From assembly GCA_050304855.1 (NCBI GenBank), contig JBNLEI010000210.1:1-15314 (forward strand): a DNA stretch of 15,314 bases, written 5' to 3'. The translations under genes were made by a program, and so were the position numbers. The notes under the pieces were generated by a model. The model saw only the letters and a program-made list of their open reading frames with translations. It did not search any database and was not told the origin of the DNA. Shown here one piece after another: positions 1 through 6,879 of this stretch (positions are counted from its first letter, which is position 1; each line of letters begins with the position of its first letter). Origin of the DNA: Methylomarinum sp050304855. GTDB taxonomy: Bacteria > Pseudomonadota > Gammaproteobacteria > Methylococcales > Methylomonadaceae.

Positions 1-69
1 CACTATGTTAGTACCTATTAAATATCGAAAATAGTTTAACGGATCCACTATTCGAAACGGGAGTTAGAG

Positions 70-573
70 ATGAGAAGAATATATTTTTTAGCGCCGAATG
101 TTAAAGTCACGCATGCTATCGTCGACGAATTACGGACAATGAGTATTGAGGATCGACACATGCATGTATTGGCCAAAAGAGACACGCCATTGGAAGATTT
201 ACCGGAAGCGAGCGAATTTCAAAAAACCGATTTTATACCGGCTGTGGAACGGGGAGCGGCACTGGGGGCGACCACAGGCTTACTCGCCGGTTTAGTGGGA
301 TTGCGATTTGCCGGCTTTGCAATTGCCGGAGGGCCGGTTCTGGGTATTTTGGTTTACGGTGCAACTATTGGCGCAATGATGAGCGGGTTGGCCGGGCTTC
401 AGGTCGGAAATTCAAAGGTCAAGCAATATGAAGACGCGATCGAAAAGGGCGAAATATTAGTGATGGTGGATATCGACAAGGACAAAATCGGCGAAATCAG
501 CAAAGTCATTACCAAACATCATCCTAAAGCGGAATTTGAAGGCATCGAACCGCTTCTTCCGCCGTCCTACTGA
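70..573 (+). CDS. DUF1269-like small membrane-associated protein
   Basis: The protein has 167 residues. A soluble N-terminal segment (1-60) is followed by a long Gly/Ala-rich hydrophobic stretch (about 62-113, with GATTGLLAGLVG and GGPVLGILVYGATIGAMMSG). A charged C-terminal part (114-167, with VMVDIDKDKIGEI) resembles a small alpha/beta regulatory domain. This layout matches the DUF1269 family of predicted membrane proteins, whose function is unknown. The glycine-rich hairpin suggests membrane insertion or contact, which is inference. A gggagttagag stretch in front of ATG 70 is a reasonable ribosome binding site. The gene stands alone and converges on the next gene with 47 bases between the stop codons. 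No catalytic residues are evident. Confidence 0.8.
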   Translation: MRRIYFLAPNVKVTHAIVDELRTMSIEDRHMHVLAKRDTPLEDLPEASEFQKTDFIPAVERGAALGATTGLLAGLVGLRFAGFAIAGGPVLGILVYGATIGAMMSGLAGLQVGNSKVKQYEDAIEKGEILVMVDIDKDKIGEISKVITKHHPKAEFEGIEPLLPPSY

Positions 574-620
574 TTTGTGAAGCGGCGAATGCTGATTTGG
601 CGGTTTTGAATGTTTCCCAA

Positions 621-1415
621 TCAGGAGTTAACGGCGATGTTGTTTTCCAAGTCGACGTGAAGACTGATTTGGGTAAACGTCGGTAAATCGAGACCGGCTT
701 CGCGGGCATAGTCGAGGGCTCTTTTCAGACGGGCTTTTGCACTGCGACCGAGACAGTTTCTATCTGGACAGTCGTAAATGCCTTCGACCATGCCTTCGAT
801 GAGTTTTTCGGCTGGAAGCTTTTGTTGAGTTAGCCACTCCAGCACCTTAATGGCTTCCATTGCGATCGATCGAGCCAACTCGTTATGGTGTTCCCAAAGG
901 TTTTTGACGCTACCGTCGCAATATAGGCCGCAAATATTGACGGTGAGTATGTAAAGGGATTTTCGTAGTAACTCGTAAAGTAGTTCGTCTTCGTTGGATA
1001 AAATCCGATTGGGGATACCAATGGCTTCCAGGGCTTCCGCCACTATACCGGCTTGAGGGCCGTATACCGGAGTATAGAGAATGTTGGTCAGCGCCATGCC
1101 CGGCTTTTTTTCGAACCAGACTACGGCGACAGTCGGATCGGACAAGCGGTGACGTTGCCAATTCCGCGGCAATAGCTCATTTTGCACGAGTCCCACTTTG
1201 TCTCGCCACGACGGCGGAAGATTTTCCAGTACGCCATCCAGCTCATTTTCCTGAACGGTAATAAGGACCAAGGCAGGGGACTCAATTTGCCTATGTGCCT
1301 CTGACAGATCCGTTTCTCGGGTGATTGGATAAACGGGATAGCCTCGACGTAAAAAACCGCGGGCAAATTCTCCTGCCAATTCTCCGATACCGATTAATAC
1401 GATAGGTGCTTTCAT
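621..1415 (-). CDS. NAD(P)-binding Rossmann protein, ketopantoate-reductase-like
   Basis: With the start at 1415 the protein has 264 residues. The N terminus MKAPIVLIGIGELAG carries a GxGxxxG dinucleotide-binding loop (G9, G11, G15) after a beta strand. A mixed domain (about 50-135) and a helical C-terminal half (about 145-250) follow, the layout of the PanE/ApbA-like dehydrogenase superfamily. Substrate and reaction cannot be read from the sequence, and the canonical PanE C-terminal motifs are not convincing, so no symbol is given. A longer reading starting at 1448 is possible, but a TATAAT hexamer on the minus strand (1447-1452) overlaps that ATG, so transcription probably begins inside the extra codons. 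The extra 11 residues also precede the first beta strand. The gene is divergent from relA. Confidence 0.7.
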   Translation of the reverse strand: MKAPIVLIGIGELAGEFARGFLRRGYPVYPITRETDLSEAHRQIESPALVLITVQENELDGVLENLPPSWRDKVGLVQNELLPRNWQRHRLSDPTVAVVWFEKKPGMALTNILYTPVYGPQAGIVAEALEAIGIPNRILSNEDELLYELLRKSLYILTVNICGLYCDGSVKNLWEHHNELARSIAMEAIKVLEWLTQQKLPAEKLIEGMVEGIYDCPDRNCLGRSAKARLKRALDYAREAGLDLPTFTQISLHVDLENNIAVNS

Positions 1416-1446
1416 GGGGCTTGTCGGATTAATTTTCAGGGCTGGC

Positions 1447-1452
1447 ATTATA
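1447..1452 (-). promoter_or_regulatory. Candidate -10 box for the Rossmann-protein gene
   Basis: The minus strand reads TATAAT here, about 32 bases upstream of the ATG at 1415. The -35 region about 17 bases further upstream (ATTCCA) is poor. The box overlaps an alternative in-frame ATG at 1446-1448 and so argues for the shorter protein. Confidence 0.4.
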
Positions 1453-1628
1453 ACAAGAAGGCGTGATTCTGGAATACCGTACCGAGTTCACTCGTTCAAT
1501 GAAAAATAAAGCGAATTTTGCAGTAATTGTCGGGGATTTTGGCGAGTTATTGGTTAAAATATGTATTTTGTATCTCAAATGGACCAGGCCGGTTTCCGAT
1601 TAGGGAACGATCATCGGCCGCAGTATTC

Positions 1629-3491
1629 ATGAAAAATTACCTTTCACCGAGCCACAATTTGTCGGCACATTTTTCCGATGCCAACCAAGCGTTAATCAAG
1701 CAAGCCCTGGAGATAGTTAGCGAAGTTAAGCCGCCTCAGTTCAGTCGGCGGCCGAGGGGGGGCGATGTCGCGTCGATCCTCGCAGCTTTTCACGTGGATG
1801 TTGATACTGTGTTGGCCGCTATTTTGTCCGATCCTGTTTTTAACGATGCAAGGCCAGATTTCGATTGCAGCGCTAAATTCGGTAAAACCGTAGCGGCTCT
1901 GGTCAAAGACGTTATCGGATTGAATCGGTTGCGAGTTTATTCGACGGAGATGGCCGATCAGCCGGATCAAGCGGAAACTTTGCGCAGAATGCTGCTTTCG
2001 GTCATCAAGGATGTGAGAGCGGTGCTGATTAAATTAGCTTATCGGATTCAGCGTTTACGCAATCTGGTTGGAGAAGATTACGAAGTTAGGCGTTATATTG
2101 CGCGCGAGACTTTGGATATCTATGCCCCTTTAGCTAATCGGCTTGGGGTTAGCCAGCTGAAGTGGGAACTGGAGGATATGTCGTTTCGTTATTTGCAGCC
2201 CCAGACTTACTTGAAATTGGTTAAGTCTCTAGCGGAAACCCGGTTGCAAAGGGAAGAGTGTATCAACGCTTTTATCGGAGCGCTGGAAAAAACGTTGGAA
2301 AAAGAACATATTGTGGCGGAAGTCGCCGGTAGGCCCAAACATTTGTATAGCATTTGGAAGAAAATGCAGCGCAAGCAATTGGACATCGGCGAATTATACG
2401 ATTTATTAGCGGTTCGGGTTATTGTCGATAAACTGACTACCTGTTATACCGTGTTGGGGATTGTTCACGAACGTTGGCAATATATTCCTAAAGAGTTCGA
2501 CGATTATATCGCCAACCCCAAAGCCAACGGTTATCAGTCACTGCACACAGTTGTGCTTGACGAACAGGGACATCGTATCGAAGTGCAAATTCGTACGCGC
2601 GAAATGCACGAATTTGCCGAACTGGGGGTGGCTGCGCACTGGCGATATAAGGAAGGGGGGCACCATAGCGCTGCAGTCGATAAAAATATCGCCTCGTTGC
2701 GAAAGTTGCTGGAGGACAGGGACGGAGGAGACGAACAAATTCTGGAAGGTTTTAAAACCGAACTGTTTTACGATCGTGTTTATGTGCTGACGCCGACCGG
2801 TAAACTGATCGATTTGGTCAAAGGATCCACACCGTTGGATTTTGCTTATGCAATCCATACCGAGGTAGGGCACCGGTGTCGTGGAGCCAAGGTCAACGGA
2901 CGTATTGTGCCTTTGACCTATCAATTACAGACCGGCGAGCAGGTTGAAATTTTAACCGCCAAGGAAGGCGGACCCAACCGACAGTGGATCGATCCGAACT
3001 TACGTTATTTGAAAAGCCCCCGAGCGATAGGCAAGGTTAAGAGTTGGATCAAACAACAAAGCTTCGATAAAAATCTGGCGGCTGGCAGAAAAACGGTCGA
3101 CAAACTGCTGCAGCAATCGGGACGAGACCCGGATGACCTATCATTGCTGCTGGAACACTTCAAACTGAACGATCCGGACAAACTATTGGCTGCGGTCGGT
3201 AGTGGGGAAATCACCGAACGGCAATTGCAGAATGTTTTTCATAAACCGGTCCGGTTTGTCGCTAGAACGAAAACCGGAAAACCGGCAAAAACCGAAATCT
3301 TGGTAGACGGCGTCAGAAATGTCGCGACAACTTTGGCGCATTGCTGCAATCCCCAGGTCGGTGATGATATTATTGGGTTTATTTCGTATCACAAAGGCAT
3401 CACCATTCATAACCGGCAGTGCGCTAATATCCTCTATCTTTCCGAACATAAGCAAACTCAATTAATCGAGGTGAGTTGGAGCGAATCCTGA
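1629..3491 (+). CDS. relA: RelA-type (p)ppGpp synthetase lacking the ACT/RRM domain
   Basis: This is a 620-residue long RSH protein that makes (p)ppGpp from GTP/GDP and ATP. In order: a pseudo-hydrolase domain (1-180) where the HD pair of active hydrolases is replaced by SD (AAILSDPVFND, 63-73); a synthetase domain (about 230-342) with GRPKHLYSIWKKM, YDLLAVRV and the RelA-type acidic EFDD motif (289-292, SpoT has RxKD); a TGS domain (about 381-445); a helical region; and a zinc-finger-like domain with C572, C573, H594 and C598, spaced as in E. coli RelA. The protein stops 22 residues after C598, so the ACT/RRM domain of about 80 residues is absent. An in-frame ATG at 1527 would add 34 unrelated residues; the start at 1629 fits the family better, though its ribosome binding site is weak. 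It is convergent with acr3, 33 bases apart. Confidence 0.9.
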   Translation: MKNYLSPSHNLSAHFSDANQALIKQALEIVSEVKPPQFSRRPRGGDVASILAAFHVDVDTVLAAILSDPVFNDARPDFDCSAKFGKTVAALVKDVIGLNRLRVYSTEMADQPDQAETLRRMLLSVIKDVRAVLIKLAYRIQRLRNLVGEDYEVRRYIARETLDIYAPLANRLGVSQLKWELEDMSFRYLQPQTYLKLVKSLAETRLQREECINAFIGALEKTLEKEHIVAEVAGRPKHLYSIWKKMQRKQLDIGELYDLLAVRVIVDKLTTCYTVLGIVHERWQYIPKEFDDYIANPKANGYQSLHTVVLDEQGHRIEVQIRTREMHEFAELGVAAHWRYKEGGHHSAAVDKNIASLRKLLEDRDGGDEQILEGFKTELFYDRVYVLTPTGKLIDLVKGSTPLDFAYAIHTEVGHRCRGAKVNGRIVPLTYQLQTGEQVEILTAKEGGPNRQWIDPNLRYLKSPRAIGKVKSWIKQQSFDKNLAAGRKTVDKLLQQSGRDPDDLSLLLEHFKLNDPDKLLAAVGSGEITERQLQNVFHKPVRFVARTKTGKPAKTEILVDGVRNVATTLAHCCNPQVGDDIIGFISYHKGITIHNRQCANILYLSEHKQTQLIEVSWSES

Positions 3492-3524
3492 CGCCGTTTT
3501 TTACACGAGAGGTTCAATAGTCGT

Positions 3525-4688
3525 TTAATGAAACCAATATTGAGTTTTTCGGCAAAACGCCACCAATGCCAGCATCAGCGGTACTTCAATCAAAACGCCC
3601 ACCACGGTGGCCAAGGCGGCTCCCGACGACAATCCGAACAGCATGACGGCAGTCGCGATGGCGACCTCAAAATGATTCGATGCACCGATCAGCGCCGACG
3701 GCGCGGCATCCGGATAAGATAACCTCCACAATTTTGCAGCCAGATAAGTCATTGCGAAAATGACGATCGTCTGCACTGTCAACGGGATGGCGATCCACAG
3801 GATGGTCAACGGGTTATCGGTGATTACGTCGCCTTTTAACGAAAATAAGAGCACCAGCGTTAATAGTAAGGCGATGATTGTGGTTGGGGACAACAAATGC
3901 AGGAATTTTTGCTCGAACCAGTCTTTGCCTTTATGAGCGATTATCCATTTTCGGGAAAAATAGCCGGCAAACAAAGGCAAAGCGACATAGGTGGCGATCG
4001 ATAACAACAATGCTTCCCAGGGAACAGGCAATTGGCCGATACCGAGTAGAAAGCCTGAGATTACGCCGTATAGGAGTAGCATCGTCAATGAATTAATGGC
4101 GACCATGACCAGCGTATGTCCGGCGCCGCCCTTAGCCAGATAGCCCCAAACCAGTACCATTGCGGTGCAGGGCGCCGCGCCAAGCAGAATGCAGCCGGCC
4201 AGATAACTTCGCCATAACGGTACCGCCAGCATTTTACCGCCGTCATTGGCGACGACCGTTCCGGCCCCGTATTTGCCGCCGACCGGCAGGTCCAATCCGA
4301 ACGGTAGTTTGACCAGGTCTACGGCTTCGTTGCCGATCGCCTCTCGAAACAACACACCCAGAAACAGGTAGGCAATCGCATACATGGTGAAGGGTTTGAT
4401 CGCCCAGTTGATAATCAAGGTCAGTGATACCGGCTTGACGCTTTTGCCGGCCTTGACGACTTCGGCGAAATCGATTTTGACCATGATCGGATACATCATG
4501 AAAAACAGACAGACGGCAATCGGCACGGAAACGACCGGCGCACCGCCGACTGTTATGCTCATGTCGTCCAATGTTCGGGCGAAATCCGGGGCATAGGTCC
4601 CCAGCGCAATACCGGCGAAGATGCATAAGCCGACCCAGAGGGTCAGGTAACGTTCGAACACACCCATTTCACGACGTTGCTCAGTCAT
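3525..4688 (-). CDS. acr3: Arsenite efflux permease, ACR3 family
   Basis: The 387-residue protein has about ten hydrophobic segments and the ACR3 (BART superfamily) signatures. GAAPCTAMVLVWGYLAKG carries the conserved cysteine (C174) of the fourth membrane region. GASNHFEVAIATA carries the conserved glutamate (E341) of the ninth. Cys and Glu at these places are needed for As(III) transport in studied members. It would extrude As(OH)3 across the inner membrane using the proton motive force. A hydrophilic stretch at 117-155 (EAIGNEAVDLVKLPFG onward) makes it somewhat longer than typical members of about 350 residues. Its GGAG ribosome binding site lies 8 bases before the ATG, and it starts 15 bases after the arsC stop. 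It is the last gene of the ars operon. Confidence 0.95.
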   Translation of the reverse strand: MTEQRREMGVFERYLTLWVGLCIFAGIALGTYAPDFARTLDDMSITVGGAPVVSVPIAVCLFFMMYPIMVKIDFAEVVKAGKSVKPVSLTLIINWAIKPFTMYAIAYLFLGVLFREAIGNEAVDLVKLPFGLDLPVGGKYGAGTVVANDGGKMLAVPLWRSYLAGCILLGAAPCTAMVLVWGYLAKGGAGHTLVMVAINSLTMLLLYGVISGFLLGIGQLPVPWEALLLSIATYVALPLFAGYFSRKWIIAHKGKDWFEQKFLHLLSPTTIIALLLTLVLLFSLKGDVITDNPLTILWIAIPLTVQTIVIFAMTYLAAKLWRLSYPDAAPSALIGASNHFEVAIATAVMLFGLSSGAALATVVGVLIEVPLMLALVAFCRKTQYWFH

Positions 4689-4703
4689 CGCTTTATCTCC
4701 GGA

Positions 4704-5183
4704 TTAAAACTTTTGCAAGCCGATGGCGTTCAGTTCCGCAACCATTTGTTCGGCCGCCATTTCTTCAAGCGGCAAGGCCAGCATTTTGTTGATGCGTTGT
4801 TCGAATAGCGCGTAAGTTTGTTCGAAGGCAGCCCTTTTTTCTTCATCCGTACCTTCAATATGGCCGGGATCGACGGTTCCCCAATGCGCTCTCGGCACCG
4901 GCCGCAAGTAGGCTGGGCAGGTTTCACCGGCGGCGCTGTCACAGACCGTGATAACCAAATCGATCGGTTGGTCGCCCAGGCTGTCCCATGATTTGCTAAA
5001 AAAACCGCCGGTATCGATTCCATGTCGTTGCAACAGAGCTACGGCGCCGGCATTCAACCGTCCCAAAGGCTGACTGCCGGCGGAAAAAGCTCGGATACGG
5101 TCTGCGCCCAATTTATTCAACAAGGCTTCGCCGATGACGCTACGGCAAGAGTTGCCGGTACAAACAATAAGAACGTTAAGCAT
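4704..5183 (-). CDS. arsC: Arsenate reductase, low-molecular-weight phosphatase type
   Basis: The 159-residue protein reduces As(V) to As(III) in the cytoplasm so that Acr3 can export it. The P-loop CTGNSCRS near the N terminus (C8-x5-R14) is the anion-binding site. C81 and C89 (VITVCDSAAGETCP) match the redox relay cysteines of the thioredoxin-coupled family (pI258 ArsC type). D105-P106 in HWGTVDPGH supplies the general acid of LMW phosphatases. All three catalytic cysteines are present, so it should be active. The frame extends upstream to 5240, but the start at 5183 begins directly at the first beta strand and is preceded by AGGA at 7 bases. The longer version would also overlap arsI. Confidence 0.95.
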   Translation of the reverse strand: MLNVLIVCTGNSCRSVIGEALLNKLGADRIRAFSAGSQPLGRLNAGAVALLQRHGIDTGGFFSKSWDSLGDQPIDLVITVCDSAAGETCPAYLRPVPRAHWGTVDPGHIEGTDEEKRAAFEQTYALFEQRINKMLALPLEEMAAEQMVAELNAIGLQKF

Positions 5184-5230
5184 GATGAGTCCTGAAATAA
5201 TTGAAGAATAAAAATCAGTCGGATTTCGAG

Positions 5231-5683
5231 TTAGCCGCAACAGGATGAAGTGTTTTTTCCGACCGGTCTGCAGGCGAAGGGGTTTTCACCGTTCGAGGCG
5301 GCATTACTGTCGTTAAACGTCGGTATTTCGTTTAACGAGTGGAAGGCTTCCCAGGCAATACCCTGTGGATCGGTGGTCCAATGTTTGTCGGAACGCATAT
5401 AACAGCAGCCGGCTTCTTCCTGACTTTCAATCGGACTTTGCGCGCTTTCAAGACGCAGTTTGATTTCCTGAAGCTCCTCCGCGTTCTCCGCCTGAATCCC
5501 GAGATGGTCGAGGCCAAGCTGGGCGCTTCGGTTAGAAATAGCGAAATTGACCCGCGGATCGTCCAGCATCCATTTCGCATAATCGTCGTGCTGCACGGTG
5601 GGTTCGCAGCCGAAAAGGGCGCTGTAAAAGCCGATGTTTTGTTTTAGATCGTCTACCGACAAGTGAATATGCAATCTTTTCAT
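5231..5683 (-). CDS. arsI: ArsI/CadI-family dioxygenase (putative C-As lyase)
   Basis: This is a 150-residue vicinal-oxygen-chelate protein. H5, H60 and E112 line up with the Fe(II) ligands of ArsI (His, His, Glu), and the pair C93-C94 in GCCYMRSD matches the vicinal cysteines that bind trivalent organoarsenicals. ArsI cleaves the C-As bond of MAs(III) and aromatic arsenicals with O2. The related CadI proteins are only known as cadmium-induced, so the substrate is inferred from these residues and the operon. The C-terminal tail (about 130-150) adds C138, C148 and C149 and ends SSCCG. The start at 5683 is chosen over 5746 because AGGA lies 7 bases upstream and the VOC fold starts there; the longer form would run into arsR. 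Gaps of 53 and 47 bases separate it from arsR and arsC. Confidence 0.83.
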   Translation of the reverse strand: MKRLHIHLSVDDLKQNIGFYSALFGCEPTVQHDDYAKWMLDDPRVNFAISNRSAQLGLDHLGIQAENAEELQEIKLRLESAQSPIESQEEAGCCYMRSDKHWTTDPQGIAWEAFHSLNEIPTFNDSNAASNGENPFACRPVGKNTSSCCG

Positions 5684-5736
5684 TATTATTCCTATAACGT
5701 GATATGCAGATAAGCAAATATAAAAGCCATTAATAA

Positions 5737-6087
5737 TTAGCAGCACGCAGCCAAATCGGGGCGGTTCGCCATGGCGTGCAAACGTTCCAGGTCTTTGCCG
5801 AAAGAATCAGTCGAAACTACGGCCTGCAAAGCGCTTTTCAGAATCGGCGATACCCAGTCGGGCAGATCGGGATTGATCCGATAGTACACCCATTGCCCCT
5901 CGCGGCTATCCTGGAGTAGACCGTATTGCCGCAATTGTGCCAAATGTCTGGAGATTTTAGGTTGCGACAACGCCAGCGCCTCTGTCAATTCACAGACGCA
6001 AAGTTTGCCTTCCTGTTGTAACAACGTCACGCAACGCAGTCGTGTATCGTCGGACAGGCATTTGTATACTTGAGCAGGTGTTAGCAT
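5737..6087 (-). CDS. arsR: ArsR-family arsenic-responsive repressor
   Basis: This 116-residue winged-helix repressor is the first gene of the ars operon. The fold runs from VYKCLSDDTRLRCVTLL through KLCVCELTEALALSQPKISRHLAQLRQYGLL (recognition helix about 41-53) to the beta wing EGQWVYYRI (63-71). The inducer motif is LCVCEL (C30, C32), but the third cysteine of the E. coli-type ELCVCDLC site is threonine here. A vicinal pair, C115-C116, ends the protein instead, as in atypical ArsRs that bind As(III) with C-terminal cysteines. As(III) binding should release DNA and induce its own operon. The ATG at 6087 has no clear ribosome binding site, and the operator candidate sits about 20 bases upstream. 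Confidence 0.93.
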   Translation of the reverse strand: MLTPAQVYKCLSDDTRLRCVTLLQQEGKLCVCELTEALALSQPKISRHLAQLRQYGLLQDSREGQWVYYRINPDLPDWVSPILKSALQAVVSTDSFGKDLERLHAMANRPDLAACC

Positions 6088-6098
6088 TATTGAATTTG

Positions 6099-6125
6099 AT
6101 TATGGATATACGGATAATCGTATAT
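6099..6125 (-). promoter_or_regulatory. Candidate ArsR operator and ars promoter
   Basis: A perfect 7-base inverted repeat, ATATACG (6106-6112) and CGTATAT (6119-6125), is separated by gataat. A CATAAT hexamer on the minus strand (6099-6104) could be the -10 box of the ars operon, which would put the dyad in the -35/spacer region, where ArsR proteins typically bind. The -35 hexamer itself is poor. No other dyad is as close to arsR. Confidence 0.55.
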
Positions 6126-6212
6126 ATCTTTGAGTAAGATTGCAACTATAGATTTAACATCAGGAGAACTTAAAAAGGACTGGGTTTGTTTGCGGGATTG
6201 TCAGCTAAGTGC

Positions 6213-6244
6213 GCCCAAAATGCGGAAAATCATGCATTTTGGGC
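6213..6244. repeat. 11-base perfect inverted repeat
   Basis: GCCCAAAATGC (6213-6223) and GCATTTTGGGC (6234-6244) are exact reverse complements around a 10-base loop. No T-run follows the stem on either strand, so it is not a standard intrinsic terminator. It could be a mobile-element end, a regulatory hairpin or a factor-assisted 3' end for the leftward cytochrome c transcript. Confidence 0.7.
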
Positions 6245-6400
6245 TAAAAAACCAACTGGATAAGGCAAAACATCGGGCTTGCTTCATGGGAAAACCGAAT
6301 TTTGGAATCTTCAACCAAAAGAAAAGCGTAGTTGTTCCGAGTTCCCGTTAGTTTTGTACTTGTTGTTATGATTTATTGAGTTATTGGATGGCTCAACTTT

Positions 6401-6655
6401 TTATTTCATAATTTCTGCAGCAGCCGCTTTTAATTTAGCCTCATCACCTTGGACAGCTTTCATCATTGGGTTTTGAGAACTTTTAGCACCGGCGACCAAT
6501 TCATCAGCCGTTTTGAATTTGCTCTTTAAAGCGTCAATGGCGGGTGCGACAGAGCCATTATGGCAGCCTTTACACATATCCGACTCGCCAGCGACTGAAA
6601 GAGAAGGCGCTAAGGCAACTAAACTCACTGCTGTGATTGCTAGAAGTTTTTTCAT
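6401..6655 (-). CDS. Small periplasmic monoheme cytochrome c
   Basis: The 84-residue precursor has a clear Sec signal peptide (MKKLLAITAVSLVALAPSLSVA, cleavage near 22/23), giving a mature protein of about 62 residues. CKGCH (C28, C31, H32) is the single haem c attachment site. M64 or M65 (QNPMMKAV) is the likely distal ligand. It should act as a soluble periplasmic electron carrier of class I type; redox partners are unknown. It is shorter than usual class I cytochromes (80-120 residues). The start at 6655 is favoured over a TTG at 6670 because GAGGAAA precedes it as a ribosome binding site. It is a single gene with its own promoter. Confidence 0.88.
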   Translation of the reverse strand: MKKLLAITAVSLVALAPSLSVAGESDMCKGCHNGSVAPAIDALKSKFKTADELVAGAKSSQNPMMKAVQGDEAKLKAAAAEIMK

Positions 6656-6671
6656 TATAAATTTCCTCAAT

Positions 6672-6710
6672 TTTATATTAGTTATTAATTTTACTGATCA
6701 AGTTTGATCA
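6672..6710 (-). promoter_or_regulatory. Promoter of the small cytochrome c gene with overlapping dyad
   Basis: On the minus strand a -35 TTGATC (6696-6701) and a -10 TATAAA (6672-6677) are separated by 18 bases. The -35 lies in a dyad, TGATCAA-gt-TTGATCA (6695-6710). It contains FNR-like half-sites, but in the order ATCAA..TTGAT, the reverse of an FNR box (TTGAT-N4-ATCAA). A regulator binding there would cover the -35. A further perfect 14-base AT palindrome lies at 6727-6740. Confidence 0.5.
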
Positions 6711-6879
6711 TTCTCAGTGAAATTCTTAATTTATAAATTAGTAAATGTGAATGGTTTAATTCATTCACGAGAAACCTTCTACCACACCCTAAAACTCGAT
6801 GCAAATACTTAAGGCGATGCTATGGTTCTCCCGCTCATTGAATACACAAACGTGGTCATAGCAAGAGAAGTTGCTGTCA

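Larger units (their letters stand above)
6088..6400. other. Gene-free interval between cytochrome c and arsR
   Basis: This 313-base interval contains the ars operator region at its left end and a strong inverted repeat at 6213-6244. A 73-codon open frame (6130-6351, +) has no ribosome binding site, no recognisable domain and lies across the inverted repeat; I do not call it a gene. Confidence 0.6.

Noticed and set aside
1527..1628. N-terminal extension of RelA from the ATG at 1527
   Set aside because: The 34 extra residues do not look like RelA N termini and no convincing ribosome binding site precedes either ATG; the family match begins after 1629.
6130..6351. 73-codon open frame (+) between arsR and the cytochrome gene
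   Set aside because: No ribosome binding site, no domain, atypical residue make-up, and it runs across a perfect inverted repeat; probably chance.
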